From Amia ocellicauda (taxonomy: Eukaryota; Chordata; Actinopteri; Amiiformes; Amiidae), in the NCBI RefSeq assembly GCF_036373705.1, contig NC_089851.1, positions 56,238,497 through 56,302,496 on the forward strand: a stretch of 64,000 bases of DNA, in the 5' to 3' direction. Below the pieces are notes generated by a model. That model ran no database searches, was not told the origin of the DNA, and worked only from the letters and a program-made list of their open reading frames with translations. Shown one piece after another: positions 51,541 to 62,859 of this stretch (positions within the stretch are counted from its first letter, which is position 1; each line of letters starts with the position of its first letter). The position numbers and the translations under genes are program-made.

Positions 51541-53531
51541 TTAATTATTGAAACAGCGATACACAGCAGACCGACACTGTACACACTGCCGGTTTATCTG
51601 CCGCTCACGCTTGGCTGCGAGGCACTGCCTGAAGAGCTGGAGTCTCTGGCCTGCGCCCCCTCCTCCCCTGTCTGCTGGCCAGGAGCCGTAAGTGTCCATC
51701 CTCATTTCTGATGCCAACGTAGTATTTTCAGCGGGGGAAAACAAGTAGCCCACAAATCGCTTGCTTACTTGCTGCTAGATTTATTGAAGAAAAAAACTAC
51801 GCGCCTCTTGCCCAGAAGAAGTTCACACAGTTCCAGGTGTTGCTCCGCACACGTGGTCACCAACTCTAAAACCCCTGCACACACCCTAATAAACCCCAGC
51901 TACCTTACCTAAATTAGCATAACACATTTTTAAATAAATTAAACTGAGCACTTTATCTCCGTTGTTACACATACATAGTATTAATAATTATACTGTTCTT
52001 ACCATATGTAAATCCTGCAATAAATCATTCCCCAGCGTGAAGTAATTTTCACAAAACGAAATCCAAATATAAATTTTTGCTAGTCTTTAGATGTGCCCAG
52101 CAAATGTAGTCTGTAACTCTAAGTTAAAACTTTAATAACACTCATGTATTACAATCAAACTTGAAAAATAGGGCATCCAAATCAGGAATGTCACAAAATG
52201 TTGTATCACTATATTAAAATAATATCATATGAAAGCTGTTGGGACTGAGGGACGGAAGCTCAGTTCGTTAGCTTTGCCCCTCATATTAGGAATTGGGGGT
52301 GCACAAAATGTACTAATTTATGTTTAATCTTAATTGTAAACTACTGTAAATAAATGAATAAACATATCAAGATGGCTTCCTTTGATCTACTGGCAGAGGT
52401 CTGGTCTCATAGTTCTCAAAGCAACTGTTGATCAATAATGATGAGGTGACCTCTCCAGCCACAGATTAGCCACAGAAATCTTGAAGGAGATGCTGGGAGT
52501 GTCAGAACAGCCTTGCTAAAATTTGCTTGCTTGACAATTAATACAATTGGCTCTGTTGACATGTTTTTCAATCATTAATATAAAACATTATACAGTTTAT
52601 ACAAAACATTAATACCGGCTCTTCAAAAAGTTTTACATTTATATTTATAAATGTTATTTTGTATACTGGTAAGTTAGCCTTGATTGGTCTTTGTTCACAT
52701 ATTTTTCTTTTTAAGCTGTCAAAAGCAAAATATTCCATACCTCTGTTTTGGATAGCGTACAGTTGCTAATAATAATACAAACCATACATTTCATTACAAT
52801 AACACACACACATATATATTAAGGCTGTCAGTCCATTCAAATATTTGATCGGTTAATCAATGGGCAATTGCTGATTAATCGGGCACTTATTAAAATAAAA
52901 ACAACGCTGTAACATGAATGGTAAAATATATATATATATAGGAATATATATTTAAAAAACACCAAATCATTATAATAAGCAAACTAAATTATAATTGCTA
53001 CAGCAAATGGGTGCTCACAAATTATACTGTAAACTACACTGCTCTTGTAAGAAAAGCATTGCATGCAAATGAAACAGAAAACCTTTCCTTGTCTTCAATA
53101 TTTCCTTACAAATCGAGTTTGAATCCAAAGTTTAGTTTCCCATTAGCGGCTTGTGACCCTGTAGTTTGTGTGCTGATACTGTACACGTGATGTGATCTTT
53201 TGCATGATTTGCCTTTATAATTTAACTCTAGAAGTGCACGGCTGGTCAGTTTGACTGATTTAATTTGAATTACTATGTGTTCCTGAATACACTATGGATA
53301 CCAATTCCTGACTTTTCCTAAATATATGTATTAAATATGCCTACAGCATTTTAGCTTTTTTTATTAAGTTTTTTATTTGATCATTATTATACTATAGTTT
53401 TGGCTCTTGTAGGTAGTTTGAAATGTCGGTGCTTCTAGTGTGTACTGTATAATAGCCAGTCATTATAATAGACATTTTTAATTTGTTTAAATCTGCTTGA
53501 TAAATGATCTTTTAAGAACTATACTGTGATG

Positions 53532-53532
<1 letters not shown>
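51541..53532. other. AT-rich DNA, no gene seen
   Basis: A GC-richer patch at 51555-51700 gives short ORFs on both strands without known motifs. The rest is AT-rich, with a (TA)n at about 52927-52940. GGCTGTCAGTCCATTCAAAT at about 52825 faintly resembles ends of some DNA transposons, but no partner repeat was seen. Confidence 0.45.

Positions 53533-53533
<1 letters not shown>

Positions 53534-53575
<42 letters not shown>
53534..53575. repeat. (AT)n microsatellite
   Basis: About 42 bp of perfect dinucleotide repeat. Confidence 0.97.
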
Positions 53576-53576
<1 letters not shown>

Positions 53577-54234
53577 TGTGTCATTTATGTTGTTGTAACT
53601 TACCATTACATATAGTGTGCCTTCCAGATGTATGCATACCCCTGATTCAATGTAACAAAAATAGTTTTAGCAAAGAAAAGAGAACAATGTTGTTTTTTGT
53701 TTGTTTTTGTTTTGTTTAAATACATGCACACATGAAACAATGTAGGACTATCAGTGTTAGATATCGCAAAAATATTAAAGTACAAGTTTTGAACAAATAT
53801 GCAAATATGTTTTTGCGAAGTACAGTACTGAAACTAGTATTGCTTTCATTAATTTCTGCAACAAATACTGAGTGTACACTTGCATAGATGTGAGTGAAGC
53901 CATCTTCTTTTTGCCAATGTACAGCATGGCAGAAGCTGCCATAACTAAATATTCCTATACATATTTACACTCTTGATCTTGCTTTTCTCTTTCAAAACTC
54001 AAAACTTCACCATGTAGTCTCGCTCCCAAACACCCTTTATATAGCATGCAATTGCATCACAATTTAATCTGTATTCACCTGATTAAATCATGCAATTTCA
54101 TGCATTCGGATTTCATGAAATCCAACGAAATTGAACACATTCGGATTCCATGGAAATTTCATAGTGTATCGCAAAGCTCTTTACAAGAAAATATAGTTAA
54201 TTAAATATTAAAACTACAATTAAGATAGACAATA

Positions 54235-54530
54235 AAACAATACAATTATACTATAGTACTTACTACAGTAGTACAACAAATACTGTAGGACACTGTTGTA
54301 TACCACACTAAACTTTTATACTATGGTATACTGAATAATGTGTGACATACGATAGTACACTGTTATACTATAGTATACTCTTGTTACGTGATATACTATA
54401 GTATCTTGTAATGTACTATAGTGCCTCCTACGGTACTTAGACAAATATTGAACTACCCTGTTGTATACTATAGTTTACTGTAGTACCTTGTGATGTACTA
54501 TAGTACTTAATATATTACATGTACACTGAA
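54235..54530. repeat. Cluster of TACTATAGTA-type palindromes
   Basis: The self-complementary words ACTATAGTA / TACTATAGTAT occur repeatedly (about 54249, 54375, 54404, 54413, 54471, 54499), with variants such as TACTATGGTATAC and TACTACAGTAG, in a stretch of under 300 bp. The whole stretch can fold back on itself many ways. It may be a MITE core or a palindromic satellite remnant. Confidence 0.65.
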
Positions 54531-54954
54531 ACATACTGCTTACTGTACTTCCACAATGTTTCTCATGGAACTTTAGCATTCTAGTTATAAATAATATCAT
54601 CATTATTATTATGCTTTTACTTTGTATTGCCTACAGGTCTTGCACATACTAGTACAGACTGTTACCGAGGGTCTGGTGGAGAGAAAATGGCCACCTATTC
54701 CTTAAGAAAATCATATTAATAAATATATCTTCACTTCAGACATTTGTGACATTGCTATATTTAAAACAATTTATACAAATAACAGAATTAAGATAAAATT
54801 GTGGTGCAGTTCCCCTTAAAGTTTAAGAAAAACTTATTTTAGCAAATACATTGTTTATTCATTACTTGAATCGCTTCACATTACATAAATAAATGAATAA
54901 ATGTAGTAGTGTTGACATAAATAAATGTCCATTTGAACATGTATTTATGTATTA

Positions 54955-55020
54955 ATGTATTGATTATTTTCACTGTAATTAAAATTTAAAACAAATTCAC
55001 AGTGAAAATAATAAATAAAT
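54955..55020. repeat. Short hairpin-forming inverted repeat
   Basis: ATTATTTTCACTGT is followed after about 20 bases by its exact complement ACAGTGAAAATAAT. It lies in a wider stretch (54880-55250) rich in ATTTATTT/AAATAAAT and ACATGTATTTAT words on both strands, consistent with a decayed foldback element. Confidence 0.7.
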
Positions 55021-55910
55021 GTTGAAATAAATAAATACATGTTCTAATAAATACATGGAGATTTATTTATTATTGTATTTAATTCAAAATCTGTTTATTT
55101 ATCCATCTATTTATTTCCACATTAATTCATGTATTTATTATTTTCTCCATGTATTTATTTTTAATTTTGTCATGGATAGTATGGAGGATAATTTGTGCCA
55201 AAATGTAAAAAAAAAAAAAAAAACAATGTATAAATAAATAAATAAATATGTAGATAGTAAAGACGTTAATTCCGTTCGGAACTTAAAATGGTGTCCAGAC
55301 TGTTCCTATTGCACAGACCTCCTGATGTGCCTTGTCCTAATGGATAATTTCTGTAATGGATAATTTAATCGCTGGATCTATAGAGTTGAACATAAGACAA
55401 CATACGGACATACGGACATACTCGGTCAGGCGCAATAGTAAAAACTAATTGGAGCTATTTGCTCCTTAGTGATATACTTTGCTTTTCCAGCTGTAAATAT
55501 ATATAACACATACATCAGAAATCAACGTGATAACTATATGAAACACCAGGTATGCAACTAAATAAGCTTGAGAAGGTAAATGGAAAAATGGAGAGCAGCA
55601 GCAATCTAAAGCTACTTAAATGGTTAGATTGTGTTTTAAAGTACACAAAATGAAACTTAGAGAATAAAGTGTTTACTACTATATTATGATATTAGAAGTA
55701 TTGATGGTACTACTAATGTAATTAAATTGATACATTTCAATCAAATAAGTGTAGATGGTTTATTGAGATTGAAATGGCTTGTTCCTTAAAATATTAGACC
55801 ACAAGAGGGGGAACTTGACCTTGAATACTCTACTTACCAAAACCTTTAAGCAACAATTGTTGTCAACATGTGTCTTCATCTGATTCATATTTTTATGAGT
55901 CTGAAGCCAT
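55021..55910. other. AT-rich DNA, no gene seen
   Basis: Includes a 17-base poly(A) run near 55207 and AAATAAAT repeats. A purely repeat-driven ORF at 55055-55237 is not considered a gene. Confidence 0.5.
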
Positions 55911-56840
55911 ACATTTCTCGACTCCAAGCACCTGGAAGCCTCAAAAGTTGGGGGCCAAGCAACGAAGTTGCTGGAACCCTATTGTTAGGATTATTATTTT
56001 TCAGCAGTATCTTTTCAAAAGCCTATAGAAACCAATGCTTGATGAAAACTCATGAAACTTCATACAGTGATAGATGGCTATGTAGTACTATGCCATATTC
56101 AATATGGAGGCCATATGTCACATGGTCTGGTGGCCATAGTGGCTTAAGTGACACATTTTGGAAAATATACAAAAATCTTCTTCTCCGAAACCGCAGACGG
56201 GACAGATGTGAAACTTGGTGTGTGATGTTATGTTATGGCCTAAATTCAGATTTGTTCAAAACAAGTCAATAAGTCATATGGTTTGGCAGCCATATTGGAT
56301 TGGCCAAGAATCTTCAAAGATCTTCATCTCCGAAATGGTTGGTCTGATTGATATGAAATTTTGTACACATGACCTTGGCTAGCTCCTCTATCAGATTTGT
56401 TCAAGGCAAGTTGATTGAGAAAACAAAATGGCCGCCATGAGCCAATCAAATTTCACAGATGGTCAAGTTGCAAATAAATGCATATGGTGCAGTATGGAAC
56501 TATGTTAGAATGTATTGGACTGATTGTTACTTGACAGAATTGATCCCATAAGCAATGTGGTGGTCACTGGTCATTATTATTATTATTATTATACTTATTT
56601 TTTCTTCTCTTCCACCAGAATATGTTCAAATGCCTATAACTTTTGAACCGCAGTCAAAAAAGTCACCAGACTTTGAATGGATGTAGGGGTCTATGGCATG
56701 GTCACTAGATCGCAAAATGGCGGCATAATGTCACATGGTTTGGTAGCCATCTTGATTGTAGTCCAGGCAAAAAATTACAGTTTTCAAACATAGTTTTCTC
56801 AGGAACGGGAAAGATATTGTACATATTGCGCTTATGAGTA
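55911..56840. repeat. Dispersed repeat with recurring 'CATATGG-TTTGG-AGCCAT' motifs
   Basis: Loosely repeated segments share words such as TCACATGG[TC][CT]TGG[TC][GA]GCCAT (about 56116, 56276, 56737), ATCTTC[TA]TCTCCGAAA (about 56175, 56320) and GATATGAAA/GATGTGAAACTT. The motifs recur every 150-400 bp with intervening ATT runs (56572-56592). This looks like an old interspersed repeat; the 134-codon ORF at 55868-56272 crosses it and is not supported as a gene. Confidence 0.45.
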
Positions 56841-56867
56841 GTAATGATGGCACTTTATGTCAAAGTG

Positions 56868-57125
56868 TCAGGTGGCCCCACCCCTACCCAGAAGCCCCAT
56901 GGGCTGGGAAGCCCCGCCTTACCCAGAAGCCCCACGGGCCAGGAAGCCCCTCCTTACCCTGTACCCTTTGATCCTCTCCAGTCAGCCAACTTGTTAGGTT
57001 ACAGGTTTTACCCTTTGACCCTCTCCTGTCAGCCATCTTGTTTGGATGACCGTAATCTTGTTAGGATGACAGCCATCTTGTTTGGATGACCTCCATCTTG
57101 TTAGGATGACAGGCATTTTGGAAAG
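56868..57125. repeat. GC-richer minisatellite cluster
   Basis: Two adjoining short-period repeats. At 56876-56960 a unit of about 35 bp (ACCCAGAAGCCCCATGGGC ... GGAAGCCCC) occurs roughly twice. At 57030-57123 a unit of about 21 bp (CCATCTTGTTTGGATGAC / CATCTTGTTAGGATGAC) occurs four to five times, alternating T and A variants. Base composition stands out from the AT-rich flanks. Confidence 0.75.
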
Positions 57126-57480
57126 GGCACAGGTCATCTTGACAAGTGTTTACTGCCATCTCACCCTGATGGTGTATGTGTGTGTGTGTGTGTAATGTTT
57201 AAGAGTTTAAACTTATTATTATTTGTGTTAGGTTATGTTTTATGATTAGGTTTGTTATGATAAGTTGTTAGCAAAATAAAATACATTAAAATAAAAAGAG
57301 AACAACAACATAAAGTTTTAATAAAAAAGTATTTTAAACTGTGTTTAGTGATGTGCGTGTGATGATTTTAGGTTATATATTTTATGATTATTTTTGGGGT
57401 GGTACAGTATTGGAAAAATAAAAGAGAAAGAAAAGGTATAGACATTCAAAATATGAGACTCAGTAAAATATATTTCAATG
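57126..57480. other. AT-rich spacer with (TG)n
   Basis: A short (TG)n run at about 57174-57191 and AT-rich sequence; no gene seen. Confidence 0.5.
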
Positions 57481-57641
57481 TCAATATTTTATTGTGACAG
57501 CTCTAAAAATGACAACAAGGCATCAAGTCAGATGTAGACAGTGAGATTAGATACTGACTCGGGTGACCAATGATCCCGCTTCCCCAACACCTACAGCAGC
57601 CAGGAAGAAACAACTGAACTGTACTGCACTAGCTACTCCCT

Positions 57642-58270
57642 CTACTTGTTTATTGGCCAGGGCAGTGACACTATTCTGTCTAGCACAGTGTAGAAATTGG
57701 GTTTGGTCATGATAGGGATAGTATTTCCAAAAGAACTCTGCAGAACTTTTTGGACAGATGTAAAAGCAGATTCACCAGGATGTGTCTCTTTATACAGCAT
57801 TCTCTTGAGCACATTGGGGAGGGACGCCACTGTTTTTTCAACATCAGCAACTAGCGATTTCACATCAGAATTACCAGTATCATACAAATCACCAAACTTG
57901 TGAGCTATTAGAGTGAGGATGACATCTTCAAACATAGATTCCTCAAACATACGTAAACGTAATTCCAGGGGCCCCGGGGGTTTCTTTCTCTGAAAAAATA
58001 TAGGAATTAATATAATGTCTTATTGCACAGAAAAGCAGAGCAGGCACAAACAGTATTTTATTTATGTTTGTAAAACACTTGATAAGCCTTGTTTTTTATA
58101 ACCTTCTCAACTATTTGCATTACTTTCTCATCCACACTTTCTAACAAGTCACTAAACCATCTTGAAGGTAGAGTGCATGTTTCAGAGAAAAGCACGCAGT
58201 AAGACAGCCCGCTACTGTAAAAAGAGGTAAGCAGACAAATAGCACAGTTAACCCCACTCCGAGTGTGCAT
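57642..58270 (-). CDS. Possible two-exon gene of unknown function (3' part)
   Basis: The minus strand has two neighbouring open segments. The upstream one (58270 or, if spliced at TTTTTACAG, 58214, down to 58079) includes RWFSDLLESVDEKVMQIVEK. The downstream one (57989-57642) includes MFEDVILTLIAHKFGDLYD and ends with a TAG. Between them, 58078-57990 begins GTGTTT and ends in a good acceptor TATTTTTTCAG, and joining keeps the frame in phase 0. An AATAAA at 57493-57488 on the same strand would serve as poly(A) signal. The predicted product is soluble, largely helical, without signal peptide or membrane segment. I recognise no family. It may be a host gene end, or an accessory gene of the adjoining virus-like element. 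The donor site is weak, so the intron is uncertain. Confidence 0.4.
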
Positions 58271-58483
58271 AAAGAGATAGACAGGTCAGGTGAACAAATA
58301 CCCTGTACAGGCATTCAGACCTCTGATGATTCTAGGGCCCTGTTGTTTAGTAAAATATGTCACATTTGTTGGCAACTGGTAGAAGATTTACACACAGCTC
58401 ATAGAAAAATACATGTTTTGACAAATGTGTTAAAACAAAAAGGGTATAACATCGAGTTTGCTGAATCATCACACTGTGAGTGA
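58265..58483 (+). CDS. Small ORF upstream of the polymerase (unknown)
   Basis: Seventy-two codons start at ATG 58265, divergent from and overlapping by six bases the minus-strand ORF that begins at 58270. The product has a CXXC pair within KICHICWQLVEDLHTAH and a His/Cys-rich end, so metal binding is conceivable, but no known domain is recognised. It lies just before the polymerase block on the same strand. It could be an accessory gene remnant of that element or chance. Confidence 0.3.
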   Translation: MHKEIDRSGEQIPCTGIQTSDDSRALLFSKICHICWQLVEDLHTAHRKIHVLTNVLKQKGYNIEFAESSHCE

Positions 58484-58502
58484 AAACCGCAATTAACAAA
58501 TA

Positions 58503-58664
58503 ATGAAACAAGTAAGACACAAAGACACTCGGTCTGCACGTATCACGGCAGTACTGATAAAGAATATTAATGTAGCCAAAAGAATGCTGCGTAGGCTTAA
58601 ATCTAGAATGGATGTGTCACAATTAGCAGGATCACAGACACCATTACAGCACAGTGGCGGTTGA
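58503..58664 (+). CDS. Small basic ORF overlapping the polymerase start (unknown)
   Basis: Fifty-three codons from ATG 58503 give an Arg/Lys-rich peptide (NINVAKRMLRRLKSRMDVSQ) that would bind nucleic acid if made. Its stop (58662-58664) overlaps the beginning of the acidic polymerase-side reading frame at 58663 in another phase. Small basic proteins are common in virus-like elements of this type, but no specific homologue is recognised and it may be accidental. Confidence 0.3.
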   Translation: MKQVRHKDTRSARITAVLIKNINVAKRMLRRLKSRMDVSQLAGSQTPLQHSGG

Positions 58665-61600
58665 TGACCACCCAGCAAACTTGGAAATTCAGGAATATAT
58701 TGATTTGATTGTGTCTGATGAATTAGCATTAGAAGCTGATAATAATAACCAACCAGACTTGGAAATTCAGGAATATATAGATTTGCACATGTCTGATGGG
58801 TAAGCATTAGAAGCGAATAATAATGATAATCAGATTGGGGGTGGTGATGTAGCAATGTTAGAGGTGAATAATGAAAATGCTGAACAAATGGTTGAGTGTG
58901 GTAATGGCGGGGACCCGCCTCGGGTGTTTTTGGAGCGTATTCGTCACTATGACCGGGAACTTAACAGGTTCCGGGGAATGGAGTTTTATGAAGAATTCAG
59001 GTTTGTGAATCTGGATCTGGTAGAATCGTACTGGTGCTGTGCAAGGGCTGTTAAATGAAATATCACACAATGTGGGTCCTAATGATTTTGTACAGCTTAG
59101 ACTGAGCTCGGGGTCATTAAATAATGCTTTCTGTTAGAGGAGGCAACATTTGGGGGAGCTGGATGAAACAGATTTCCTAGAGAGCATAGCTAATTTACTG
59201 CAAAGTCACACCGAAATCCTAATATGCAAGGTGGGGTACGGAGACGTATAAAAGGTATTTTGTTTTGCAAGATAATAGACAAGAAAAGGGCATGCCTCAC
59301 TGATTTCAAAAACCAAGGTAACAATTTATGTTTTGCCGCCAGTGTGTACCGCCTGTGGAAAGGGAAAGAATGCACAGATGTTTGTTTTACTTCACAAACA
59401 GCATTACTACGTGGTTTTAAACATCAGAACATTTATAGGTGTTAACTATTTCTGTGATTATTGCCACGCAGTATATGGGCATAAAAATAGTCACACGTGT
59501 CGGAATTTGTGCAGAGCGTGTTTAGACCCCCACTGTTTTGAGGTTAAAGAGACCATCACCAGATGCGATGTATGTAAAATATTCTGTAGAGGTGGTGTCT
59601 GTCTCAGGAGACTCAAGGCTAAAGCTGCCACCAAAGAGATTCAGTGTGTTCAACACTTTTACTGTACAGAGTGCCGGACTTTTCTCCCAATAATGCATAC
59701 TTGCGAAGAAAAGCTCTTTCCGCGCTGTAAAAGTGTTATCCAGACACCTGACAATCATGTATGCTACATGAGCGTAATAAACATCCCCAAACAATCGGAA
59801 AAATACATTTTCTTTGATTTTGAATGCATGCAAGAAACAGGACACACATCCCAAATTATGTTTATGCCTCACACATAAACAACAAACGCACATGGGAGTT
59901 TTATGGGGATTCTTGCTTATCTGACTTTGTGAAATGTTTCATTGACACATGTTTTAAAAACTACACTTTTATTTCACACAATGGTAAAGGCTATGATAAC
60001 TACTTGGTCATTAGAGAGCTCATACGTGAAAAGGTTGCTACACACTTCATCACACAAGGAGGTAAAATTATGTGCATGACAGTGACCGCTCTGAACATCA
60101 GGTTCATTGATTCATTACATTTCTTGCTTCTGAAACTGAGCAATATGCCAAAAGCAATGGGGTTTGAGGGTGAGAAAGGCCATTTCCCACACTTCTTTAA
60201 CACGGTCGCAAACCAAAATTATGTAGGACCCTTACCCGCTGAACAATTTTACGGGGTAGACTACATGATGGGTGCTGATAAAACACAGTTTCAGGAATGG
60301 TACGATGAGCACAAACTCGATGAATTGAAGCGGTAATGTAGACAGGACGTGGACATACTGAGACAAGCTTGTACTACATTTAGAAACGAGATATTAAGTA
60401 TGACAGATGAGATACGTCTGAAGTGTCCGTCTGACCCTGATTCAGACCTGATTAAAGTCAGTCTTGACCCGTTTCAGTACATCACATTAGCCTCTGTGTG
60501 TATGACCATGTACCGGTACATGTTTCTCAGACCGCAGACCATAGCATTAGTCCCGCACGACAATTATCACAACCAGAAAAAGCGGTTCTCGACCCCCGCT
60601 ATTCAGTGGCTCATGTATACTGAACACACAGACAACATCAGTATACAACACGCACTAAAGCTGGGTGGTGAGCATAAATTTGGCCCGTACTATCTAGATG
60701 GTTTTGCAGTAATAAACGGTGTGTACACTGCTTTTGAGTACCATGGATGTTTTTTTCATGGTAGCGATACCTGTTATAGCGAAAATGACGTTAACAGTGT
60801 GACAAAAACAACATTCGGCTGGCTATATCAAAAGACAATGTATAAAACCGAATTCTTAAAATTACAAGGGTTTGATGTTAAAGTGATGTGGGAACACAAA
60901 TGGAAGACAATGCTGAATGAAGACCAGGATGTTAGGGCATTTATTTCCGAATCACAGTTACCAGCGCCTTTAGACCCCAGGGAGTCTCTATTCGGTGGGT
61001 GGACGAATGCAGTGACCCTGTATTATCAACCAAAACCTGGCTAGGAACTCCGTTACTATGATTTCACCAGTCTGTACCCGTTTGTAAATAAAACCAAATT
61101 GTACCCCGTTGGTCACCCGGATATAATATGCGAGGGCTTTGAAGATTTACAAAATTACTTTGGGCTCGCAAAAGTCAAAGTTTACCCTCCTAGAAGGTTG
61201 TTTTTCCCTGTGCTACCGACCAGAGTTGGTAAAAAACTGTTCTTTACACTCTGTCGGACGTGCGCTGACACCCAGCAGGGCTCCCCCTGAACAAACAGCG
61301 ACGAGCAGAGAGCGCTTACCGGTGTCTGGTGCATGCCAGAGCTGCTGTCTGCTGTAGATAAGGGTTACAGAATAGCAGAAATATACGAGATCTGGCACTT
61401 TAAGCACTCGACCAACACGTTGTTTAGTGAATATATTAAAACGCATTTAAAAGGCAAACAAGAAGCTTCAGGCTACCCCCAGTGGTGCAAAAATGACACA
61501 GACCGTGAACACTACATCAGAGAGTATCATGACAGAGAGGGGGTACACTTGGACCATTACAACATTACTAAGAATCCGGCCAAAAGACAGATTTCAAAAC

Positions 61601-62255
61601 TGTTTTTGAATTCTTTATTGGGAAAATTTGGACAACGACCAGATTTACAAAACACCAGTATTGTGAGAGACCCCAACGAATTATTTAAATACGTGTTTGC
61701 CCCATACCACGAGGTCTCGTCTTGTGATTTTATTGACGATGACGATGATTTTATGTGCCTGTGTCACCTGGAAACGGGGAAAAGAGCACTACACACAGCT
61801 TTCAAATGTAAATATTTGTATTGCCAGTTTCACCACCGCCTATGCTAGGTTAGAACTGTACTCTCTTCTGGATTCATTACAAGGTCGTTGTTTGTATTAT
61901 GACACTGATTCAATCATTTATGTAAGCAGGCCAGGACAGTGGGACCCCAAGTTAGGAGATTATCTGGGTCAATTGACAAGTGAGCTGCCTCCGGATCAGC
62001 ACATTACAGAGTTTGTTGCAACAGGACCTAAATCCTATGGATATAAGCTCTCAGGAGGGAAAGCCTGTATCAAGGTAAAGGGTATCACATTAAACGTGGC
62101 TAATAGTGAGAAAATTAATTTCGATAGCCTAAAAGATTTGATACTTGACTATGCGGATAAGTAGGCTGGTGCAAATGGTGAAATAAAAGATATTGCACTG
62201 CGGCAACCGGGGATAGTACGTGTTAAACGTGACTGGCACTTTGAGATGAGAATAC
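58663..62255 (+). pseudogene. Family B DNA polymerase of an adintovirus/Maverick-like element, decayed
   Basis: This enzyme type copies the linear DNA of integrating viruses, probably by protein priming. Seen in order: an acidic N-terminus with a 26-residue tandem duplication (58681-58836); a conserved N-terminal region (about 58910-59340); a Cys-rich segment (59450-59620); Exo I DFE (59816-59824); Exo II SHNGKGYDN (59974-60000); a Vsr-endonuclease-like motif EYHGCFFHG (about 60737); polymerase motif A YYDFTSLYP (about 61054); motif B around KLFLNSLLGKFG (about 61596); motif C YYDTDS (61895-61912). Stops interrupt it at 58801, 59135, 60334, 61042, 61288 and 62162, with frame changes near 59050, 59250, 59340, 59845 and 61800. 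About 100 residues seem missing near 59340. No active product is possible. The start and the protein-priming mode are inferred from the family. Confidence 0.88.
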
Positions 62256-62480
62256 TGCAAAAGACCGAGAGATAAATTACAGATTACAACGTTAGCTCGA
62301 CAGATGTATCCAGGCAAATCTCAATATTTTTTGGAAGCTTTTGAAGATGCCACCAAGAAGTATTTCGGATACTTATTTGTCGATGTCATGTCAAAGACCC
62401 CTGATGAATACCGTTTAAGGACGGGTCTTTTCCCCCCTGACATCCCGGTGGTTTATGTGTTTAAAAAACAAAGAAAGTAA
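62256..62480 (+). pseudogene. C-terminal scrap of a viral DNA-packaging ATPase (FtsK/HerA type)
   Basis: A frame different from the polymerase's reads RPRDKLQITTLARQMYPGKS, then an aromatic/acidic segment, then GYLFVDVMSKTPDEYRLRTG and a VVYVFKK end before TAA. In related elements this is the C-terminus of the HerA/FtsK-like ATPase that pumps genome into the capsid. Walker A and B motifs are absent because the frame begins directly after the last polymerase-like residues (about 62255). This suggests an internal deletion joining the polymerase C-terminus to the ATPase C-terminus. The assignment rests on remembered family resemblance, without a search. Confidence 0.6.
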
Positions 62481-62537
62481 AAGCCGCTGGTTTTCCAGCG
62501 TTGAGCACATTTGCTGTCTGTGACTCTGGCTGTCAGT

Positions 62538-62859
62538 ATGTCACTGCGTATGAAGAGAAAACTGGCTCTCCTGCAGCTGCTGGTTAAAGCCAAGCCGCAA
62601 CAAGGCCATTCTGTGCGCCGCTGGAAGCGACCTGGTACAGGCCGTGTCAGAAATCGCTCTAAATACACTGAAAGGAAACATCCGCTTGAGCGCTAAACAA
62701 TTTCAGAAACTCAAGAAAAGTGGCCACATTATAAAAACACTTAGTAAAAAGACAGTGTCTGTTAAGAGAAAGAGAAATCTATTGAATCAGTCTGGGGGGT
62801 TTATCGGTAATTTGCTAAGTATTGCCATTCCCCTCATTACCGGCTTACTGACCAGATGA
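62538..62859 (+). pseudogene. Small basic/hydrophobic core-like protein (adenovirus pX-like), one frameshift
   Basis: The protein begins MSLRMKRKLALLQLLVKAKP at 62538, and its continuation (AILCAAGSDLVQAVSEIALN ...) is in another frame from about 62606, so a single small frameshift separates N- and C-terminal parts. The C-terminal part has a Lys/Arg cluster (KKTVSVKRKRNLLNQSGGF) followed by a hydrophobic tail (LLSIAIPLITGLLTR). This architecture, a basic segment then Gly-Gly and a membrane-active helix, is typical of the pX-like candidate virion protein of adintovirus-type elements. An internal ATG at 62644 would still allow a 71-residue product. Its stop overlaps the next ORF's ATG (ATGA, 62856-62859), a compact viral-type layout. 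It may be a true lesion or an assembly error. Confidence 0.7.

Noticed and set aside
51445-51753. Overlapping 88- and 70-residue ORFs on opposite strands
   Set aside because: One begins in a SINE/LINE tail; neither has a recognisable motif.
55868-56272. 134-residue ORF
   Set aside because: Runs through a dispersed repeat with recurring motifs, has no known domain, and is surrounded by similar non-open copies.
56844-57089. 81-residue Pro/Leu-rich ORF
   Set aside because: Coincides with minisatellite units, which explain its composition.
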